Position numbers and translations under genes: made by a program. Shown one piece after another: positions 25,601 to 28,214 of a DNA stretch of 46,801 nt. Origin of the DNA: Pseudobdellovibrionaceae bacterium (GTDB lineage Bacteria; Bdellovibrionota; Bdellovibrionia; Bdellovibrionales; UBA1609). The number at the start of each line of letters is the position of its first letter. The first letter of the stretch is position 1. The stretch lies in contig JABJQG010000020.1 of assembly GCA_018663505.1 (NCBI GenBank), positions 216,152 through 262,952 on the forward strand, written 5' to 3'. Under the pieces are notes generated by a model. It was given only the letters and a program-made list of their open reading frames with translations, was not told where the DNA came from and ran no database searches.

Positions 25601-28113
25601 CAGTGGGTGCACAATCCAATCAAATTATTACTTTTAGTAATAGCGGCGGCACAGTGGCAACATTAGCTGAGCCCTCTTTATCAGCTCCTTACCAATATAA
25701 TGGTGGAAGCTTCCCTGGCACAGGTGGGAATTGTGGTGCTACCATTGCCGCAACAAGTGGGTCTTGTACTATTGATGTAGCATTTGTTCCTACCTCTGGC
25801 GGAACACACAACTTAACCATGACTGTAAATTATGGAGACGGCATCAGTGCTCAAAATACAACTAGAAGCTTCACGGGTTTAGGGGTCACACCGGCCACAT
25901 TGACGGTTTCTGGAGCTAGCCCATATAATTATGGGACTCGTATTTATAATGAAGCCACTGACCATATTTTTACAATTAACAATACCGGTGGAACACAAGC
26001 AACAGGAATTACTGGTTCTGGGTTAGCAGCCCCCTACGATTTTAAAGATGGCGGTGGTTTTCCTGGAAATGGCGGGACATGTACCTCCACTTTGAATGCA
26101 AGTAGCTCTTGTACATTCATTGTTACATTCCTACCTACCTCTGCTGGTGTTCAAGAAGATACCATACTTGTAGATTATAATAATGGTATCTCTGCGCAAC
26201 AAACTTCTCATGGTATAACAGGCTTCCTAGAGGCAAGTGATTATTGCTCAACTCTTTTAGGTAACACCCCATTTGCTGGTGGAACCGGAACTGGCGGAGA
26301 TCCTTATACCATTTGTACACCGGCACAGTTCTTAAATATGGATAATGTACTTTACCTTGGAAGCAACTTCGAGCAAAGAAACAGTTTAAATTTTAGTGGT
26401 GTTAGTTATGACCCTGTTGGAGATAACACCAACCCATTTACGGGTTCTTATAATGGTAAAAACTTTAATATTAATAATATCAGTTTTAATAACAACACCA
26501 TAAGTGATGTGGGTTTATTTGGTCAAAGCTCTGGTGTAATTAAAAACATCAATATATCAAACTCAAGTTTTACGGGTTTAGACTACGTTGGTGGTATCAT
26601 AGGTTCAATGACCGGCGGCAGCCTTTCATACTCTAAGGTCAGCGGAACTGGAATCAACGGAACTGATTTTGTTGGTGGTGCCGTTGGTGAAGCCTCGGCT
26701 GGAACAATTACAAAATCATGGGCTGATATTAATGTCACTGGCGGAGCTGGATCAGATAATATTGGTGGATTTATTGGCTCAAACTCAGCTACAATTTCTC
26801 AATCTTATGTAAGCACCTCTACAATTACTGGAATCAATAAGGTGGGTGGTTTTGTGGGGCTTTCTAGCAGTGGTTCCATCTCTGACTCATACTCTTCTGC
26901 AAGTGTAAGTGGAACAGATATGATTGGTGGTTTTGCAGGATCACAAAATGCCACATTAACTCGAGTTCATTCCACAGGGAATGTTTCAGGAACTACAAAT
27001 CTTGGTGGATTAATTGGGTCAAAAACTGCAGGAACAGAAACAAATGCTTACTGGAATACAACAACCTCCAGTCAGGCAACATCAGCGGGCTCAGAGTCTG
27101 GATTAACATCCACCAATATGGCATTAGTTTCCAGTTTTTCTGCTTGGAACTTTAATGGAATATGGAAACTGGAAAATTCAAATCCTCAACTTAGCTATGC
27201 CAGTTACAACTCTTTTGTAAACCCAGCATCCTATTACTTAGGTGAAACATTTGAAGGTGTAGGTACTGTGGAATCTTGGGGCACAAGCACTGTGACAGCA
27301 GACAACGCATATGCAGTAGATGATACAAATTATGTGACCAACAACACTCCAAGTATTTGGGGCTCAGAATCATTAAGAGTATCAACAGCTAACACTGCTG
27401 CGGATGACACCTCTTATAATAGTCTCAGTTATGCTGCTAGTAAAAATCACAGTTGGACCAGCTTTGATGTGGCCTTCAATACTCTCCCAACACCCGTCAC
27501 TTCTTCAATTTCAGTTTTTGAGTTAACAAATGCCGCCGGTTCATCCACAGCATATAGTTTAGATGTAATTAACGATGGTGGGGCAAACCGCTTCTCTTTC
27601 ACTGTTTACCATGACGGTTCGTCTAACCAATATAAATGGCCAAGCACTGGTAGCGTTCAGACTTCTCAAATATACCGTATAAACTTAAAATGGGATATTG
27701 ATTCAGAGGTTTGGGAAATTGTGATAAACGGTAATTCTGTCCAGTCTGGTACTCTTACTGGTGGCGGAGCCACACTAGCCATAGGTCAAATATTTGCAGG
27801 CTCTACTTTAGGAAATACGGCTATGACTGCAAGCTACGATATAGACAATATCAGAGTCTCAGAGCCACCTGCTGCACAAGCTCTTATTATTGGCACAGAA
27901 ACTAATGTGACTTTATCCACTTCGGGAACCCCAGACTCTTGTAGTGTAAATAATATTGCATATGCCTCAATTACATCTCCTTGTAGTTGTAATGCCGGAG
28001 TATGCTCTGTTGGAATCACTGGTTCAAGCTCCGGAATTGGTAGATTTGACTATACTACCACAACAAACGCTCAAGTGTCTCCACCTGCAGCTATTGAATT
28101 AAGTACTCCTTAA
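1678..28113 (+). CDS. Giant choice-of-anchor-D repeat surface lipoprotein (about 8810 aa)
   Basis: A single uninterrupted frame encodes a predicted surface fibre. A lipoprotein signal ends in the lipobox LIASC (Cys codon at 1771-1773), so the N-terminus should be lipid-anchored. A Big_1-like Ig domain follows (about 1800-2127), then 70 tandem domains of about 115 residues (2128-26220) resembling the choice-of-anchor-D/ASH (HYDIN-like) family. Next come a GLUG-repeat region (about 26221-27190), a concanavalin/jelly-roll-like region (27232-27879) and a tail of about 78 residues with four Cys. Typical unit features are ISDGxxYDYGT, a TNTGG turn, AP(F/Y)xFK, YPGTGGxC, a second Cys before IVVTY, and DYNDG. 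Start: ATG 1678 has AAGGGA four bases upstream; GTG 1657 (in frame, no such site) and GTG 1726 are alternatives. Adhesion or prey contact is inference. There is no C-terminal cell-wall or autotransporter anchor. Confidence 0.93.
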   Translation: MGLNKIILFNLNLAKTVRAVFLSLMLLLIASCSGAGNDEIANSNGSLGVTLISAAGNKQFVDPGQKFENPIIVKAVDPLGRPIQGVAIEFITDGTSGVSILSPTGITDSTGSIATNIIAPGELNKSFVIFAQTSDESFKVAFELNTYPEQLLIISDGPTYNYETEAIGSTRAYAFALSNTGNVSAISILGQVDDLPFHFIDGTFPGTGGTCTSSLAAGATCLINVGFSPTSVGFKTGSFEVNYKDGDVNRVATRSLQGTGANLGKLVISEDPIYDFGTISVGGNVSHTFVVENTGTLDVSSVTPNAFTADFSYMGGSFPGTGGDCGTTITPGATCNIVVQFNPIAAGVLVDTIRLSYFNGAAGDNSERSISGIASTPALLELSDSPIYDFGTQAISSVSEHVFTVTNNGNSPATTVAGGTILAPYSFKDGLYPGTGGSCGSTLNNAASCTVVVTYAPSTAVLHPGTVTITYDNGASADTASRNVQGMGADLGFLSISQSPLYSFGTQPVGSSTDFTFTITNSGTGTASAVADAGGLLAPFGYKGGSYPGTGGNCGVSLAPAANCSIVVTYTPTVSGSNFDTIQIDYNDGSQVKNALRDITGAGVSAASLEISNAPLYNYGTQATGTNTDFIFTVTNIGGVSASGISESGLAAPFAFKGGSYPGTGGNCGAGLVNATNCTLVITYSPTANGLHTDQIILDYNDGATAQQTARNIQGTGTDQAVINISEGPTFNFGTQALSSVNEQTFILDNSGGLDATSIVGSGLAAPFSFKGGTYPGTGGNCGVTLTAGSNCNIIVTYSPTSTGLQTDSIQIDYDNGASAQIATRDIQGTGATSATLLISDAPTFDFGTQAITSQTDHTFSMNNTGGVDATGINGIALAAPYNYKGGSYPGTGGDCAATLVPAASCNIVITFTPSVTGIQNETLQVSFNDGSAPQIATRDLTGTGANPALLIISDGPSYDYGTQAVNSSVDHTFSINNSGGLSATSITDLLGLAAPFNYKGGGYPGTGGTCGGALAASASCAIVVTYNPTLAGTHTDTIDIQYSDGMSTTNATRDVQGIADASAVLAISDGPIFDYGTKALTSSTDQSFTINNTGAVTATAINGLALTPPFSYKGGIYPGTGGDCGATLAGAANCLVVITYNPTATGAHSDSFQMDYDDGTGPTNTQITIQGNGASEALLTVSDGLTYDYGTQAMGSNVDHIFTINNTGGVPATAISGVALTAPYDFKGGAYPGTGGNCGATLADGANCSVVVTYSPTTVATHNETLTFDYNDGVAAQQATRDMTGVGANAAFLDISDGAIFDFGSQALTSNTDHSFTITNTGGISASAIADGLGLAAPFHWKGGTFPGTGGDCGAGLTASATCSIVVTYSPTIAGPHSDTIIIDYNNGLISDNATRDIQGAGATTANITISDTPTYDYGTLSVGGSADHIFTLNNTGGVLASSLIASGLAAPYDYKDGVYPGTGGNCGGSLNSGASCTIIVSYSPSSTGTHNDTLNIDYNDGVAAQLNSVGVTGVSSSAAVLTISDGATYDFGSLAVGTTAEFTFTVNNTGGTNANSMAGGGLVAPFIYKGGTYPGTAGTCSTALVPAGNCTIVVTYTPTTLGLDTDTVQIDYNDGVTTQASMRDVQGTGLSAAVIDISDSPLYDFGNIATTSTVEHTFVLTNSGQSSATSIVVTGLAAPYDFKGGTYPGTGGTCAASLAPSATCDIVVTFTPTINGAQLDSLIVDFNNSVSAQQSTRDIQGAGADPATITISDGPTYDYGVRGVGSFTDFSFTLSNSGGVAATAMADAAGLLAPYTFKGGTYPGTGGDCGVTLSASGTCSVVVTYAPSATGVHNDVIDINYNDGTGVQQANRAVVGTGANLAFLTLSDGPTFDYGTQAIGANIDHSFTITNTGGVSASSVSGAGLAVPYTFKGGGYPGTGGDCGASLASTASCTVVITYSPTATGVHTDTININYNDGSITQLTTGAVTGTGANVATLEISDAATFDFGVIASGATSDHLFTVDNTGGVSATSMSDAGVLAAPFSFKDGTYPGTGGNCGASLNNGAQCTIVVTYAPVITGSHTDTVQINFNNGTGNVNSQRGLQGTATTPAVITISETDPYDFGSNALGSTSEHSFTLSNTGGIPATTISGTGLAAPFNWKDGSFPGTGGTCGGTLNNGANCTVMITYTPSTAALHADTFDINYNNGVIAQISSRDIQGTGTAAATLDISDAATYDFGDVPAGATGEHTFVVTNNGSVSASSIADGGGLAAPYTFKGGTYPGTGGTCGVSLAASGTCDIVINYSPTGTGLNSDIIDISYFDGASANNALRNVQGTGVDPAVLAISNGPLYDFASKPVGSSTDGTLTITNNGGFQATGMAGSGLAAPYSFKGGGYPGTGGDCGASLAATASCTVVVNYQPSTLATHNDAVLIDYNDGVIVQQETRNVAGVGVAGAALIISDAASYDYGTKAITSVSEHTFTIDNTGSSQATSMSGVALVAPFAYKGGTYPGAGGTCAASLNASTQCTVFVTYTPVGTGIHTDTLSLNYDDGSGMTTADRDIQGTGAAPAVIAISDAATFDFGSMTVNGSVDHTFTLTHSGGVPATSLAVSGLAAPYDFKDGSYPGTGGDCGTSISVSATCTIVVTFTPTITGTFNDNIVVDYNDGAAVAQTTRDITGQGITPAILGISNGPTYDYGTQPMGSNNDFTYTVSNTGGSNANSITGTGLLAPFDFKDGSYPGTGGSCGATLNALSNCTIVVTYSPIAAVVSNDIIDINYDDGFAAQTTSRAIQGTGQNAALLQISETDPYDYGTRATTSTLDHTFTVTNNGGLPASSIADGSGLAAPFDWKDGTFPGTGGDCSSGLSASASCTIVVSYSPTVIGPHGDTILIDYNNGLGTTQATRDIQGLGATPALLAISDGATYDFAINGIGSVSEYTFTISNSGGIPATTMTDPASLAAPFAFKGGAYPGTGGNCGVTLAASGSCTVVVTYSPTAAVISNDIIEIDYDDGVGAQQSTRAVQGTGSNLAFLTVSHGPTFDFGTNATASTSDHNFTVTNSGGVSATSMIGSGLVAPFTFKDGTYPGTGGDCGVSLTASGSCTVVVAYSPSAAGIHNDTLTIDYDDGSVVQQASRNITGSGADPALLTISDGATYDFGVLAVNSSLDYTFTVDNIGGTPASSLVGLGLAAPFTFKDGSYPGTGGSCGASLNNGAQCTVVVTYAPTLTGSHSDSVQLDYNDGTAVTASSNRAVQGVATSPASISISETNPYDFGSRALGSTTEYSFTLSNTGGVTATTISGTGLAAPFNFKDGAYPGTGATCGLTLNNGSNCTVIVTYTPSTAALHTDTFNINYDDGAAAQISTRNIQGTGASSAFLEISDAATYDYGDVPSGGSAEYTFVVTNTGAVTATSIADGVGLAVPFNWKGGTFPGTGGTCGASLAASGTCDVVVTYSPTATGLQSDVIDISYNNGSVTDNALRGVQGTGVTPATLAISDGPTYDFASRATSSSTDGTLTITNNGGFQASSISGSGLAAPYSFKDGGFPGTGGNCGATLAATASCTIVVNYQPSTVAVHNDTVLVDYNDGITAQQVTRDVTGTGILGASLSISDAATYNFGTQAIGSVSEHIFTVDNTGGAAATSISGAALTPPFVYKGGAFPGTGGDCAGTLNSSLQCTIVVTYSPVGVGSHTDTLTINYDNGSGAATSDRAMEGVGALPATIDITEAPIFNYGTVPANSSNDATIHLTNNGGITANSIVASGLAAPYTYKDGSYPGTGGDCTTGLAASASCTIVVTFAPIITGTLTDTLNIDFNNGAAAQQSTLGFTSIVSNPAILSISDSPDYDFGTYALGSVIDYTLTVSNTGASNATSVTGSGLLAPFAFKDGTYPGTGGTCTGTITASGSCTIIVTYSPSSAVLSADSIEINYNDGAAVQLATRDISGTGASAAVLSISETNPYDYGTKAIGSNTDHSFTITNIGDLSASSIADAGGLAIPFNWKGGTFPGTGGDCGAGLAPAAFCTVIVTFSPVGIGTVPDSIVINYNDGLSAQQSTRDLQGTGVTPANITVSNGPTYDFGSKGIGSVSEFTLTLTNGGGADATSMADAGSLAAPFAFKGGTYPGTAGTCGVILSASSNCSIVITYSPIAAVLSNDTLDINYHDGASAQTTSRAVAGTGANLAFLTVSNGAIFDYGTQAIASNTDQIFTITNTGGVGATVISGSGLSAPFTFKDGTFPGTGGDCGVSLASLGTCTVVVTYSPTTAVLSSDQLDINFNDGDSAQVVSRDIQGTGAIAAQLVISDATTFDYGTVPTSGILDHTFTVDNTGGVQATSIADAGVLAAPYTFKGGTYPGIGGGCGVSLASGAQCSIVVTFAPTLTGPQSDTIQLNYNDGAISTNTIRDIQGNGANPANITITEAPIYDFGTLTVGSSVDATINLTNNGGVAATSLSGSGLAAPYTFKGGTYPGTEGTCGASLNTSTACTIVVNFNPTNPGTLTDTLLLDYNDGVIAQQKNIGFTSNVTSAANLSISNGPSLDFGTQPLSSVNDFTFTITNAGNTDATSVSGTGLAAPFTYKDGTYPGTGGTCTGTVSPGTCTIVITFIPTVGGPYSDTVVIDYFNGVSAQSALRDVAGEGAAAAILNISETDPFDYGIQSLTSNTDYTFIVSNDGGLSASSIADAAGLAAPFNWKDGTYPGTGGTCGAGLGIGATCTIIVTYTPTLVGAHTDTIALDYNDGLVAQQSTRDIQGSGVSAALLNISDGATYDYGTVAVNSSSDYTFTVSNNGGATATSMADAAGLAVPFNWKDGVYPGTGGDCAASLSAAGSCTIVVTYNPTGTGFHPDAIEINYDDGATAQVTTRDIQGTGSNLGLITISDTPTFDYGTKSIASSTDYIFTITNTGGVGITALGGTGLIAPFTFKGSTYPGTGGDCGATLASLGTCTVVVTYSPTGAAIHNDTLDINYHNGASPQTSSVGVTGTGATAALLVISDSATYDYGTIATGGTADHTFTVDNTGGVAATLLTDGGGLAVPFNYKDGTYPGTGGSCGATLNNGAQCTIIVSYSPIIGGSDSDTILLDYHNGTSSQQANRGVQGTATAPAVIDISETDPYDYGLHAIASSTDYTFTLSNSGGVQSTSMAGYGLAAPFEFKGGTYPGTGGDCALTLNNGSNCSVVITYTPSTGVLHPDTFNIDYNDGAAAQTSSRDIQGTGTSTAILTITEIDPYDYGDVPSAGSSDYTFTITNTGPITASAIAGGGLAAPWTYKGGSFPGTGGNCTTSLAASGTCTTVVTFSPTVTGPSTDTIDISYNNGAILVNSTRVVQGNGVTAALLTLSHSPIYDFSQKAQGSISEATLTLENTGGFEASGVAGSGLADQFSFKDGAYPGTTGTCGATLAVSTTCTIIITYTPDTLAVHNDQVIIDYNDGVSAKQVTRNATGEGITGAFIQISNASIFNYGTKAVNSVSEHSFTIDNTGSTTATTISGAALSLPFKYKGGAFPGVGGDCSASLNALTSCSVVVEYAPTALGLASDTFTINYNNGAAAAVANRNIEGIGAPAATLAITEAPTYDYGTLTVNSMTNATVNVTNTGGVPATFIVGSGLIAPYNYEGGAYPGTTGTCGAGLASSDSCTIVITFSPTTTGTLTSTLDLDYNDGAAAQQSSVGFTAVSNSPALLNISDGVTYDFASQPIGSTNEYTFTVTNDGSSQATAMDGVGLVAPYEYKDSSYPGTGGTCGLSLAPTVSCTIIVTFAPGSAGTFNDNIEIDYDDGVTTQTSLRAVTGIGASAGVITISDGPIYDYGTFATTSFNDYSLTLTNAGDLNASSITGSGLVAPFSFKDGSYPGTGGNCGATLVGGGGTCTIIVTYNPTSVAPHSDSIVIDYNDGVSPKQTTRDVQGIGTNPASLTISETDPYDYGITGAGVPLEHTFTIDNTGGVAATSFSGSGLSAPFDWKDGTFPGTGGDCTATLAASAQCSIVVSFAPGSTGAYADTIQIGFNDGTPTPKSATRDVSGDGANLAIISVSDGPSYDYGQEAVGANVDFTFTLTNTGDVPATSMNGQGLLAPFTYSGGGYPGTGGTCAVTLAPSASCTIVVRFSPNGTGTVSDDIDIVYNNGQASVSSQRTVDGEGITPASLSIAVVNTDSFNWGTRAVGSSTNMTYEITNDGDADATNIAATAFLNEFSFQDGTYPGTGGDCGATLAGGSSTCTVVVSWDPTSTGSQLSTLRLDYENGTHNTTPTALTVNLQVGVQGFANPAALLQATPTSHDFGLVVVGNTVETNITLTNNGGVDADNMAGSGLVTPFRFKGGTYPGNGGTCGATLAPTLSCVVVASYTPTAAGADAGTMSITYNDGAAGQAATVNFTATATDAAVLLLSGLDPHDFGVRGTNTITVTSFTISNAGGADASTVSGAVLTAPFAWTGGSYPGTGGNCGTDILQGNSCQIEIEYSPTTSGAHSDTITIDYNNGSTSDQVTTDLLASASSLAYIEVSNSPSYYYGSKILSTDTDYAFTVTNNGGVNATSLDGTGLAAPFTFKGGAFPGIGGSCTTVLTPSNNCTVVVTFTPTGTGLFTDNLSIDFHDGAVSNSVLRQVRGTGADSAVLDFVDGAVHDYGARVTTGTYQYILQLTNSGGTVATGINITNNIIAPFTFLGGTYPGTGGNCSTSLAQGGTCNMYVVYSPTTVGAHSDTYTLEYNDGAIPQQSSIIIQGTGSATTAVLEISDGPTTYDFGGIISGNGTITHDFTVTNTGGSIVDYTTIVDSSTITSPFVWEGGTFPGTASNCGNGPLDTPAGSHIAPGGTCSLRISYTPTSVGIHNSTVSLNYFDGLASQTTTRPITGQGESPALLNISNGPTHNYGSQLLGTNNDFTFTVTNDGDAQATSMTDGTGLSAPYSFKSGGYPGTGGTCVGVLNGGASCTIIVTYTPATAATHNDTVLIDYDDGNGGQTSSRALTGVGLDAAVLNITNVSTNDYGTVARNSTSELSFTVTNSGGLDATSVADGSGLALPYNYKGGSYPGTGGDCSTTISASASCTLVVTYNPTVNNTDSDSVLIDYNDGNGSQTASHLIQGIAVDPASVTISEGNPYDYGNVALDSSTNKIFTLTNVGGVPATGLSVSGLLAPYDFTGGSYPGSGGDCGASLNGSSSTCTIEVTLNPISGGFKSDTIVVDYNDGVSSQQTTRAIEGTSILVAVLDISDGATFDYSSNTVNVPVNKTFTVTNNGGLTASGIADGLGLGAPYTWEGGTFPGTSGDCGTSLTSTSTCTVTVTYTPTTVAVHNDSILIDYNNSLTAQTTTRAVTGSGVSLANISISDAATYNYGLVAANTSNDHAFTLTNNGASQASAITDGIGLTAPYDWKDGLFPGTGGDCGATLNGGNSTCTVVVTYNPTANGTHNDTILIDYNDGNSAQVASRAVQGVAANPAVLDISENPNYDYGDVVTLTTKDKSFVLTNNGGVNATSIADDLGLAAPFTWKNGTFPGTGGDCGTGPVVPLGTCTIVVTYSPTAAGPQSDIISVNYHNGTSTVVTTRDILGQGVSLGVLTISESEPFDYGAVATNSITDHTFIITNIGTGTASSISDGLTLAAPFSWKGGGAYPGAGGDCNTSLAGGNATCTIVVTYSPTADGSHSNTITVDYNDGVSAQQVTRGLQGTASAPASISISDGATFDFGSVATSTVVEKTFTLTNNGDVLGTTMGDGFGLSVPFDWKNGTYPGTDGDCGLTLAPLGTCSIVVTYSPTIVTTSNDTIIVNYDNGVTEVAATRAVSGTGVNPAVLTISDGATYNFGNQTLGVSTDHTFTVTNSGGDDATSLAGSGLAAPFTWKDGTYPGTAGTCDTDLTIAESTCTIVVTYDPTVAILSNDQIVLDFNDGTASQQATRNISGTGLEPALLTISDGPSYDYGTQINGSATDKTFTITNNGDAPATAVADGLGLALPYNWKDGTYPGTGGNCGIAPVAASGTCTIVVTYSPTSVATSPDTIIVDYNDGVIAQQTSVAITGTSVSPALLAISGTDSIDYGSTTVGAQSNQIITFSNSGGTVATLAEPSLSAPYQYNGGSFPGTGGNCGATIAATSGSCTIDVAFVPTSGGTHNLTMTVNYGDGISAQNTTRSFTGLGVTPATLTVSGASPYNYGTRIYNEATDHIFTINNTGGTQATGITGSGLAAPYDFKDGGGFPGNGGTCTSTLNASSSCTFIVTFLPTSAGVQEDTILVDYNNGISAQQTSHGITGFLEASDYCSTLLGNTPFAGGTGTGGDPYTICTPAQFLNMDNVLYLGSNFEQRNSLNFSGVSYDPVGDNTNPFTGSYNGKNFNINNISFNNNTISDVGLFGQSSGVIKNINISNSSFTGLDYVGGIIGSMTGGSLSYSKVSGTGINGTDFVGGAVGEASAGTITKSWADINVTGGAGSDNIGGFIGSNSATISQSYVSTSTITGINKVGGFVGLSSSGSISDSYSSASVSGTDMIGGFAGSQNATLTRVHSTGNVSGTTNLGGLIGSKTAGTETNAYWNTTTSSQATSAGSESGLTSTNMALVSSFSAWNFNGIWKLENSNPQLSYASYNSFVNPASYYLGETFEGVGTVESWGTSTVTADNAYAVDDTNYVTNNTPSIWGSESLRVSTANTAADDTSYNSLSYAASKNHSWTSFDVAFNTLPTPVTSSISVFELTNAAGSSTAYSLDVINDGGANRFSFTVYHDGSSNQYKWPSTGSVQTSQIYRINLKWDIDSEVWEIVINGNSVQSGTLTGGGATLAIGQIFAGSTLGNTAMTASYDIDNIRVSEPPAAQALIIGTETNVTLSTSGTPDSCSVNNIAYASITSPCSCNAGVCSVGITGSSSGIGRFDYTTTTNAQVSPPAAIELSTP
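7615..11046 (+). repeat. Higher-order cycle A: units 17-26 of the array
   Basis: Ten consecutive units (3432 bases) that align one-to-one with the next ten. Position-specific signatures recur in order: SLNNGAQC (first unit), TLNNGANC with YTPSTAALH (second), YDFGDVPAG (third), GTLTITNNGGFQA (fourth), SVSEHTFTIDNTG (fifth) and ISETDPYDYG with DWK (eighth). The five units before it (5902-7614) match the last five positions of a cycle, and so form a partial cycle. Confidence 0.85.
11047..14478 (+). repeat. Higher-order cycle B: units 27-36 of the array
   Basis: Ten units, 3432 bases, exactly the length of cycle A and with the same order of unit types. Examples are SLNNGAQC in unit 27, TLNNGSNC in 28, YDYGDVPSG in 29, GTLTITNNGGFQA in 30 and SVSEHIFTVDNTG in 31. 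Unit 32 introduces the ITEAP opening and GFTS ending shared with units 38 and 48. Confidence 0.85.
14479..16536 (+). repeat. Shortened higher-order cycle: units 37-42
   Basis: Six units, 2058 bases. Unit 37 is of the cycle-start type (GAQC). Unit 38 is already of the sixth type (ITEAP...GFTS), so four unit types are absent, equal to the missing 1374 bases. Units 38-42 span 1713 bases, the same as units 12-16, and match the last five types in order. The simplest reading is an in-frame loss or gain of four units by unequal recombination. Confidence 0.8.
16537..19965 (+). repeat. Higher-order cycle C: units 43-52
   Basis: Ten units, 3429 bases, again in the order of cycles A and B: TLNNGAQC in unit 43, TLNNGSNC with YTPSTGVLH in 44, YDYGDVPSAG in 45, the GGFEAS unit 46, SVSEHSFTIDNTG in 47 and ITEAP...GFTA in 48. 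Units 50 and 51 are more diverged, and the ISETDPYDYG opening sits one unit later than expected, suggesting local exchange. Confidence 0.78.
26575..27070 (+). repeat. GLUG repeats near the C-terminus of the giant lipoprotein
   Basis: About six short repeats of the GLUG type (pattern [VIL]GG[FIL][IVA]G followed about ten residues later by a Ser/Tyr-rich strand and a V(S/T)GT ending): VGGIIG, VGGAVG, IGGFIG, VGGFVG, IGGFAG, LGGLIG. GLUG repeats are known to build beta-helical stalks in bacterial surface proteins and peptidases. They follow a lead-in (GGTGTGGDPYTICT and a beta-rich stretch ending near VGLFGQSSG) that is typical before such repeats. The region would sit at the far end of the fibre if the N-terminal lipid is the anchor. 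Confidence 0.85.
27232..27879 (+). other. Concanavalin/jelly-roll-like region of the giant lipoprotein
   Basis: About 215 residues starting at YYLGETFEGVG and ending at DIDNIRVSEP. The pattern (ETFEG start, ESLRVS strand, repeated beta strands, WEIVINGNSVQSG, final YDIDNIRVS) resembles LamG/concanavalin-like beta-sandwich modules that bind sugars or proteins. This is fold-level recognition only. No ligand residues can be assigned by eye. Confidence 0.55.
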
Positions 28114-28214
28114 ATTAAAGCACTGCTTTCACCTAGTAAGATCCAGGTTTTCAAATCCTTTTTTTGTTGAAAGCATTAACCGTATCCCCTAGAATTATAC
28201 TGTAGGAGATACAT

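Larger units (their letters stand above)
2128..26220 (+). repeat. In-gene array of 70 Ig/ASH-like repeats
   Basis: I split the translation by hand into 70 units averaging 344 bases. Every unit keeps two Cys: one right after the PGTGG-type turn and one 9-18 residues later before a beta strand. This suggests one intradomain disulfide per unit. Lys is almost restricted to the FK(D/G)G position and Arg to the TRDIQGTG end, so the array is acidic. Most units are 113-116 residues. Unit 53 is longer, and unit 58 has an enlarged Cys loop. Codons differ heavily between units with near-identical protein, so the copies are old and selected at protein level. Units 53-70 are the most diverged and often have longer Cys loops. 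Confidence 0.93.

Noticed and set aside
2128-26220. Possibility that the periodic DNA is a CRISPR or satellite array
   Set aside because: The period is 344 bases, a single open frame runs through all units, and conservation is at protein rather than DNA level.
1678-28113. Many 60-140 codon frames on both strands inside the giant gene
   Set aside because: They recur in the same off-frames because the underlying repeat recurs; they have no ribosome sites and low-complexity Leu/Val/Ser-rich products.
28120-28175. TGCTTTC/GAAAGCA inverted repeat after the giant gene as a terminator
   Set aside because: The loop is about 40 bases and the T-run lies inside it, so it does not fit an intrinsic terminator.
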